Positions 9,088 to 12,950 of a stretch of DNA of 12,950 bases are shown here, one piece after another. The stretch covers positions 1 to 12,950 of the forward strand of contig QAXH01000789.1 in NCBI GenBank assembly GCA_004335635.1, written 5' to 3'. Below the pieces are notes generated by a model. The model was not told the origin of the DNA and ran no database searches. It worked only from the letters and a program-made list of their open reading frames with translations. Source of the stretch: Chloromonas sp. AAM2 (Eukaryota; Chlorophyta; Chlorophyceae; Chlamydomonadales; Chlamydomonadaceae). Position 1 is the first letter of the stretch; each line of letters begins with the position of its first letter. The position numbers and the translations under genes were made by a program.

Positions 9088-9312
9088 CTGACGAGCACTC
9101 CGGTCTGTAAGCTGTATGGGGTGATCACTGGCCTGCCATAGGGTGCAGGATTGATTGTGGAGGAGCCGTTAGATGGGCTGATGGTTGGGTGGATCTGCAG
9201 CTGTGCTGAGGTTGCTGTCCAGGGCTGAGGATTAGGTGCTGGATGCTGTAACTGGGCAGAAGTTGGTCGTGAGCTGGCCAGGATGGCTTTGCAGGGCCGC
9301 TTAGCCGGATAC
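9088..9312 (-). CDS. Candidate 5' exon of the TBC gene (tentative)
   Basis: The minus strand has a good acceptor (TTGTTTCCAG|GTATCC) at 9312 and a donor (CTCGTCAG|GTGGCA) at 9088, enclosing 225 bp open in one frame. The peptide is Pro/Ser/Gln-rich (for example RYPAKRPCKAILASSRPTSA near its start), as expected for a disordered GAP N-terminus. It would join in phase to an acceptor AACAG|TCCACG at 8688, extending the frame above ATG 8642. No initiator exon further upstream is identified, and the composition carries no family signal, so this may be chance. Confidence 0.2.
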
Positions 9313-9622
9313 CTGGAAACAAGCTCAGGTTGCAGCTTCCAAGGTATAAAGTAACCGGAGCAGTGCACCCCGCCTACACCTACATCCACATGCAGACATG
9401 CTTGTGTGCTCGCATGTGGTGCCCAAAGCTTGTAACAAGTTACGACGAACAACTCTACAGGCGTGTGCAACGGTACATGGCCGAATGGTTCACTCACCTT
9501 CTGCACCTGGGTCTATCGCTCGTGAGAAGCAGCACTGCCAACGACCACAAAGCACCGCCTGAACAAACTAAGCTTGTGTTCGGACTCCCATCTCTTGCTG
9601 CCTAGTTTCTCGTCCTATGGGA

Positions 9623-9634
9623 ATTGACGTCAAT
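9623..9634. promoter_or_regulatory. ATTGACGTCAAT palindrome (bZIP/CRE-like) upstream of the kinase
   Basis: This is a perfect 12-bp palindrome containing TGACGTCA, about 350 bp before the inferred kinase start at 9985. It is the second such core in the divergent region. Confidence 0.35.
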
Positions 9635-9984
9635 CAGGGTTGCCAAAAACCGTCAGCGAGACTCTATAGCTCAACAAGAGAACAGATAGTGGCATGCCGT
9701 GCTGTGCCAGTGCCTTGAGAACTGTTCCTTCCTGAAACCAGCGGTTGAACGTTTCCAGTGGTTGCCTCCGATTAATGGCCCAGTATTGATTGCATGCTGT
9801 GCAGCACGCAAACACTATGACTTGTGCTCCCCATTGATTCATCGTCGCTTCCGTCCTGAATCCACAGGGCAGCCAGGGCAAACTTGCCTTCGGGCACAGC
9901 CTGGCATCGGACCCAATTCTGTCTAACGTTACAGCGGGAGGTAAGGGATCGACTTAAGGCGCTCTTACCTCGTGATTTGTCACG

Positions 9985-12108
9985 CTGGGCTGCTCTTCAA
10001 GTAAGGCTGGCAGCGTAAAAGAGGACGTGGAGCAAAGCCACGCCAGGTGAGTTTTGCAATCTTGAGTATGAATTCTGTAAGGCTGAGTGAGCACGCGCCG
10101 TCTGGCCTGGTTGCATGCGGTGTTGTTGTCATGGGAGGTTGTAGTCTGTACCCTTCACGGCCCTTTGCATGGCTAGCACGAGGAGATGTAGCGCCATACG
10201 TACGCTTCTGCTTGTGTTATGTGTGCAGGCGTGACCATGTAGAGCCGCACGACACAAAGCCCCAGGCTGCTGCTGTGCAGCAGCCTGGGCTCGCCACCGG
10301 GCCCGCAAAGGATGCGTATGATACCAGCATTCTCCCGCTGCCTTCCTTATCCGCTTTGCCGGAGAGCAGCATCGTAAACGTTCAAGGCCCGGAAGCCCCG
10401 GGCAGGAGCATGGACCCCAGGCAGCAGAGCGCCATCACCGCGCACGAGGGCGTGCAAGGTACGTCTGCACCCATTCTGAGCCATGCCTGTGCTGGCGGCA
10501 TTTGCGGCACACAAATGGCATTTACCGGCTTTTCGACTTTTCAGGCGTAATGTCAGCACTTCTCCTGATGCGCAGGCAGTGGTATAGAGCTGCAGTTCCC
10601 TATCGTGGTGAATGACGAGGCACCACGCGCAGGTGGTATGGATAGGCGGTCAAGTGGGAGCAACTTCCCTATGCCGGTCTCGTGTGCACACTCAGCTGCA
10701 GCTTCGTCTCCAGCTCCTCCAGCTTTGGCCTTGTCTCCCGAACAGGAGAAGCACGGCCAGCCTCGCCCATCCGATGATGGTCTGCCGCACAGTGCGGATG
10801 GCCGTACGGCGGTCGGTCAAGGCGCCCAGCTGGCAGATGTCATGCGCAGCCCAGCCACCAAACACTTCGCACCTCGCAAGAACGCATCAGGATTAGGGCG
10901 GTATGGCAACGAGCCTACATCTCGGGAGTTAGACCCTGAAACCATGTCCATGTCTAGCGTAGCCATTTCGGACGGCACCAGCAGCAACAATACTGACTTG
11001 GACAGCGTCATGCAGTACAACGCAGCCATGCAGGCAGCCCAGGCAGCAGCAAGGCGCCCACCTGACCGGCATGCCAGCATGCCCACCATCGCCCAAGGTT
11101 CTGTCAAGATGATGTCAAACCCACCGCACCGCACTGCATCCATGAGTAGTTCCACAGGGCCTATGGTTCAAGGGACGTCACTCAGCTCAGCAGGCCCATC
11201 CATGAGTGGCAGCAATGCTGCTCCACACAGCATCAGCAGTGCAGGCGGGGCAGAGGGTGAGCATCTGCCACCTGCCAAAGTGAGGCCTCCAGTCAAGGCC
11301 ACGCCATCACGGCTAGGCATTGGCCACGCCGCCATCATGCAGCGTGCCAGCATGGATGTGGGTTCTGAGATGTTCGCCGACGGTCACAGCTCAATTAGCA
11401 CTACCTCCATGCGCATGACCATGGGCAGCTCCCAGAGCTTGGCCACGCTGCAGAAAACCGTTGAACAGCTCATGCTTCAGGACAACGAGGTTTTTCAGAA
11501 GGTACGGTAAAGCCGACTTTGGGTCTGATTTGACGATGAGGCCAGAACAGGTAGGTGGGCGCAGCAAAGCGTATGGTCAGCTTATGGCTGATCCTTATGA
11601 GCATGAACGGTGTCGTACATGGACCGCGTCACATTTCTCAAGCAATGCTATTTTAATAACGTCCACAACATTCATGTCAAGATGGCTTGTCAGTTGGCGT
11701 GGGCCTTTGACCAGCTACCATGGGCAGCAGGCAGGCAGGCAGCTGTCAAGGCAGGAATAAGCAGAGACAAGCTGGCTGCGACTGGCGTGTGGTTGTATAG
11801 TCAATCTGAGGATGCACAGCAGCAGCACATTCAGAACAATCACCATAACAAACACACCATTGCGAGCAAATCTGTGGTTGGCGGTATGCATGCTGACCGC
11901 TGCATGTGCATGCGCTGTGTAGGTCCAGTCCAGCATGCGTGGCATCAGCAGCCTGGCCAAGGAAACTACCAACTTGGAGGTTGGCCGGGACGCCACAGGA
12001 GCCACATGCATCAACCAGTATGTTGTGGTCAAGACGCTGGGCAGGGGTTCGTTTGGCAAGGTCAAGCTGTGCCTCAATACGCTGGATGGGAATCTTTATG
12101 CAATTAAG
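9985..12108 (+). CDS. Ser/Thr protein kinase, CaMKK/GRIK-like, 5' portion (four exons; runs past the window)
   Basis: Coding exons are 9985-10046, 10229-10458, 10576-11501 and 11923-12108 (1404 nt, 468 codons). All are phase-consistent with GT donors and AG acceptors, and the last ends at the donor AAG|GTGAGG. Residues 2-7 are GCSSSK, typical of N-myristoylated and palmitoylated proteins. Residues 20-400 are low-complexity, rich in Ser, Ala, Met and Gln, with three repeated A-S-M sites (RHASM, RTASM, QRASM) and a short helical stretch before the domain (TLQKTVEQLMLQDNEVFQK). The kinase domain begins INQYVVVKTLGRGSFGKVKL; the glycine loop GRGSFGKV is at about 446-453 and the lysine of AIK is residue 468. 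The INQY lead-in and loop most resemble CaMKK/GRIK/fungal Elm1-type kinases, which phosphorylate SnRK1/AMPK. Class assignment is moderate because only subdomains I-II are visible. No in-frame ATG precedes GCSSSK: TGA 9973-9975 is four codons upstream of CTG 9985, so the start is either CTG or an unseen spliced exon. Confidence 0.78.
10261..10289 (+). other. Perfect 13-bp hairpin with 3-nt loop inside kinase exon 2
   Basis: CCCAGGCTGCTGC, a TGT loop, then GCAGCAGCCTGGG pair without mismatch. It encodes PQAAAVQQPG in the disordered kinase N-terminus. In the spliced message it begins about 95 nt after the candidate CTG start and is GC-rich, so it should form a stable RNA stem. Confidence 0.85.
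11502..11922 (+). other. Kinase intron 3 with a CAGG run
   Basis: This 421-bp intron carries GCAGGCAGGCAGGCAG at about 11727-11742 and a ~165-codon frame in a different phase from the flanking exons (starting near 11610, including MDRVTFLKQCYFNNVHNIHV). That frame overlaps exon 4 in another phase and resembles no known protein, so I read it as intronic. Confidence 0.5.
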
Positions 12109-12509
12109 GTGAGGCGTGTGTACTCCCTGGCTTGTCTTCTGAGTCCGCCTATCTAGCCTTGGTCTACTCAAGCTGTCAGGTTAGTACTGAATGTTAGATG
12201 GGCTATGGTCGGGTTGGCTAACTGTTGCCAGTGTTGAGCATACCAGTCTCCACGGTGCTACATTATTCCCATCAGGTGTCTGCTGGGCCGTTGCAGCTAT
12301 GTGGAAGATTCACCTAGCGATGCAGCTGTGGCTTTGGAAGGATCGTGCAGCAGCAGCAGACATGAGACAGTTACTGCAGCGGCATGGCCTCTTCACGAGC
12401 AGCCAGGGTCACAGGAAGCGAAAGCGAAACCGGGGACATTTCAAGCTTCCCTGTTGACGAAAGCGAGCTATGAAAGCGGGGAAAGCGGGACCCAATGAAC
12501 GGTTTTCAG

Positions 12510-12533
12510 TTAGGGTTAGGGTCAGGGTTAGGG
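12510..12533. repeat. Interstitial telomere-like repeat, four TTAGGG units
   Basis: The run is TTAGGG, TTAGGG, TCAGGG, TTAGGG: one transition in 24 bp. It lies inside the last visible kinase intron, about 40 bp beyond the end of the transposase similarity. TTAGGG is the telomere unit of some chlamydomonadalean algae, while others use TTTAGGG or TTTTAGGG. Confidence 0.85.
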
Positions 12534-12570
12534 TCTGCCAATGTGGCATAAAACGGCCAGAGTCATGTGC

Positions 12571-12900
12571 CAGGTGTTCACGTTCATTGTCAAGCAGAGT
12601 GGTGCGTAGAAGTTCACTAGTAGGGGGCTTGTACGTCTTGCCTACAGCCCCGGCTGCCTGAAGCATGGCTACGAAGTAAGGGCTGCATGCCACATTGAAG
12701 GCATAAAAGAAGTCAGCTGCATGTGCCTCCTCTGTGGTGATTGTGCTGGTGAAGCTCATGATGCTGGACTGGCCTGCCAGTTGGCTAGCTGTCTTGCGTT
12801 TGTTGAGGGCTGCCTCCTCAGCTGCCTTCTCATCGCGAACTGTGCGGAGAGAGGCCTGAAGCACCTTCAGCCGCTCTTTGTTTTCACGGGCGGCAGCCCG
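12571..12900 (-). pseudogene. hAT transposase fragment (DUF659 type, N-terminal part)
   Basis: The minus strand encodes about 110 residues. A charged helical linker (RAAARENKERLKVLQ, then Lys/Ala/Glu-rich) is followed by the hallmark of DUF659/hAT transposases: ADFFYAFNVACSPYFVAMLQ and then GKTYKPPTSELLRTTLLDNE. In the family this region follows a BED zinc finger and precedes the RNase H-like catalytic core. Neither the zinc finger nor the core is visible: similarity stops near 12571, next to the TTAGGG run. A TAG codon at 12903-12901 precedes the frame, either a true stop or the end of an intron (GGAGTAG|CGGGC). No ATG occurs until the Met of SSIMSF. It lies antisense in the kinase's last visible intron and looks like a dead or partial copy, although an exon of a longer element continuing past the right edge cannot be excluded. 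Confidence 0.72.
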
Positions 12901-12950
12901 CTACTCCGTGCCCAGACTCATTTAAGAAGTGGTAGGTTAGGCGGCTGGCG

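Larger units (their letters stand above)
8643..9984. other. Divergent intergenic / 5' region between the TBC and kinase genes
   Basis: This stretch separates the start of the minus-strand TBC gene from the plus-strand kinase and must contain the regulatory sequence of at least one of them. It holds two perfect TGACGTCA palindromes (8807-8814, 9625-9632), a TATAAA at 9345-9350 on the plus strand and the candidate upstream TBC exon (9088-9312). No other protein is recognised. Minus-strand frames at 9630-9881 and 8812-9060 look unremarkable. Confidence 0.4.

Noticed and set aside
9069..9506. 145-codon minus-strand frame taken as a separate gene
   Set aside because: It has no recognisable domain and its upstream third lacks coding character. 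Only the part between good splice sites (9088-9312) is kept, as a tentative TBC exon.
11610..12107. 165-codon plus-strand frame beginning in kinase intron 3
   Set aside because: It opens with GTG, overlaps the well-supported kinase exon 4 in another phase, and resembles no protein.
12409..12560. Extension of the transposase through the LTLTLTLT and RFRFRF stretches
   Set aside because: The Leu-Thr run is just translation of CCCTAA repeats and the Arg-Phe run is translation of a GCGAAA-type repeat. Family similarity ends before them.

Overview
This window is nuclear DNA of an intron-rich eukaryote, most likely a chlorophyte green alga, possibly a chlamydomonadalean relative of Haematococcus or Dunaliella. 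The evidence is many short exons with GTGAGT/GTAAG-type donors and introns of about 120-600 bp, a terminal-exon gene followed by TGTAA motifs (the green-algal poly(A) signal), low-complexity Ser/Ala/Gln-rich protein tails, and CA and CTCA microsatellites. A short internal run of TTAGGG units is compatible with algae that use human-type telomeres. The lineage is an inference; the gene structures below are read directly.

Left part (1-3700): mostly repeat-rich DNA with little recognisable coding content. It holds the start of a very basic reading frame running off the left edge on the minus strand, a 36-bp tandem repeat, four copies of a ~23-bp terminal-repeat-like motif (two forming an inverted pair 255 bp apart, like a small MITE), a minus-strand membrane-protein ORF (1278-1799), a 51-bp direct duplication and a perfect 22-bp palindrome.

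Centre (3748-8642, minus strand): a nine-exon gene for a TBC-domain Rab GTPase-activating protein of the TBC1D22 type. Every exon joins in frame (total 1221 nt, 406 aa), and both catalytic fingers are present. Its introns carry striking simple repeats, including a (TG)19 tract that abuts a 3' splice site and an array of GTGAGT-like repeats.

Right part (9985-12950, plus strand): divergently oriented, the first four coding exons of a Ser/Thr protein kinase. It has a long disordered N-terminal region, then the glycine loop and the AIK motif of the kinase domain, most like the CaMKK/GRIK (SnRK1-activating) group. The rest of the kinase lies beyond the window. The 5' end has no in-frame ATG, but a CTG in strong initiation context would give an N-myristoylation-type start (M-GCSSSK). 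The last intron in view contains a minus-strand fragment of a hAT transposase (DUF659 type) that ends beside the TTAGGG run.

The 8643-9984 interval between the two divergent genes probably contains both promoters. It has two perfect TGACGTCA (bZIP/CRE-like) palindromes. I see no prokaryotic operon, CRISPR array, rRNA or convincing tRNA.
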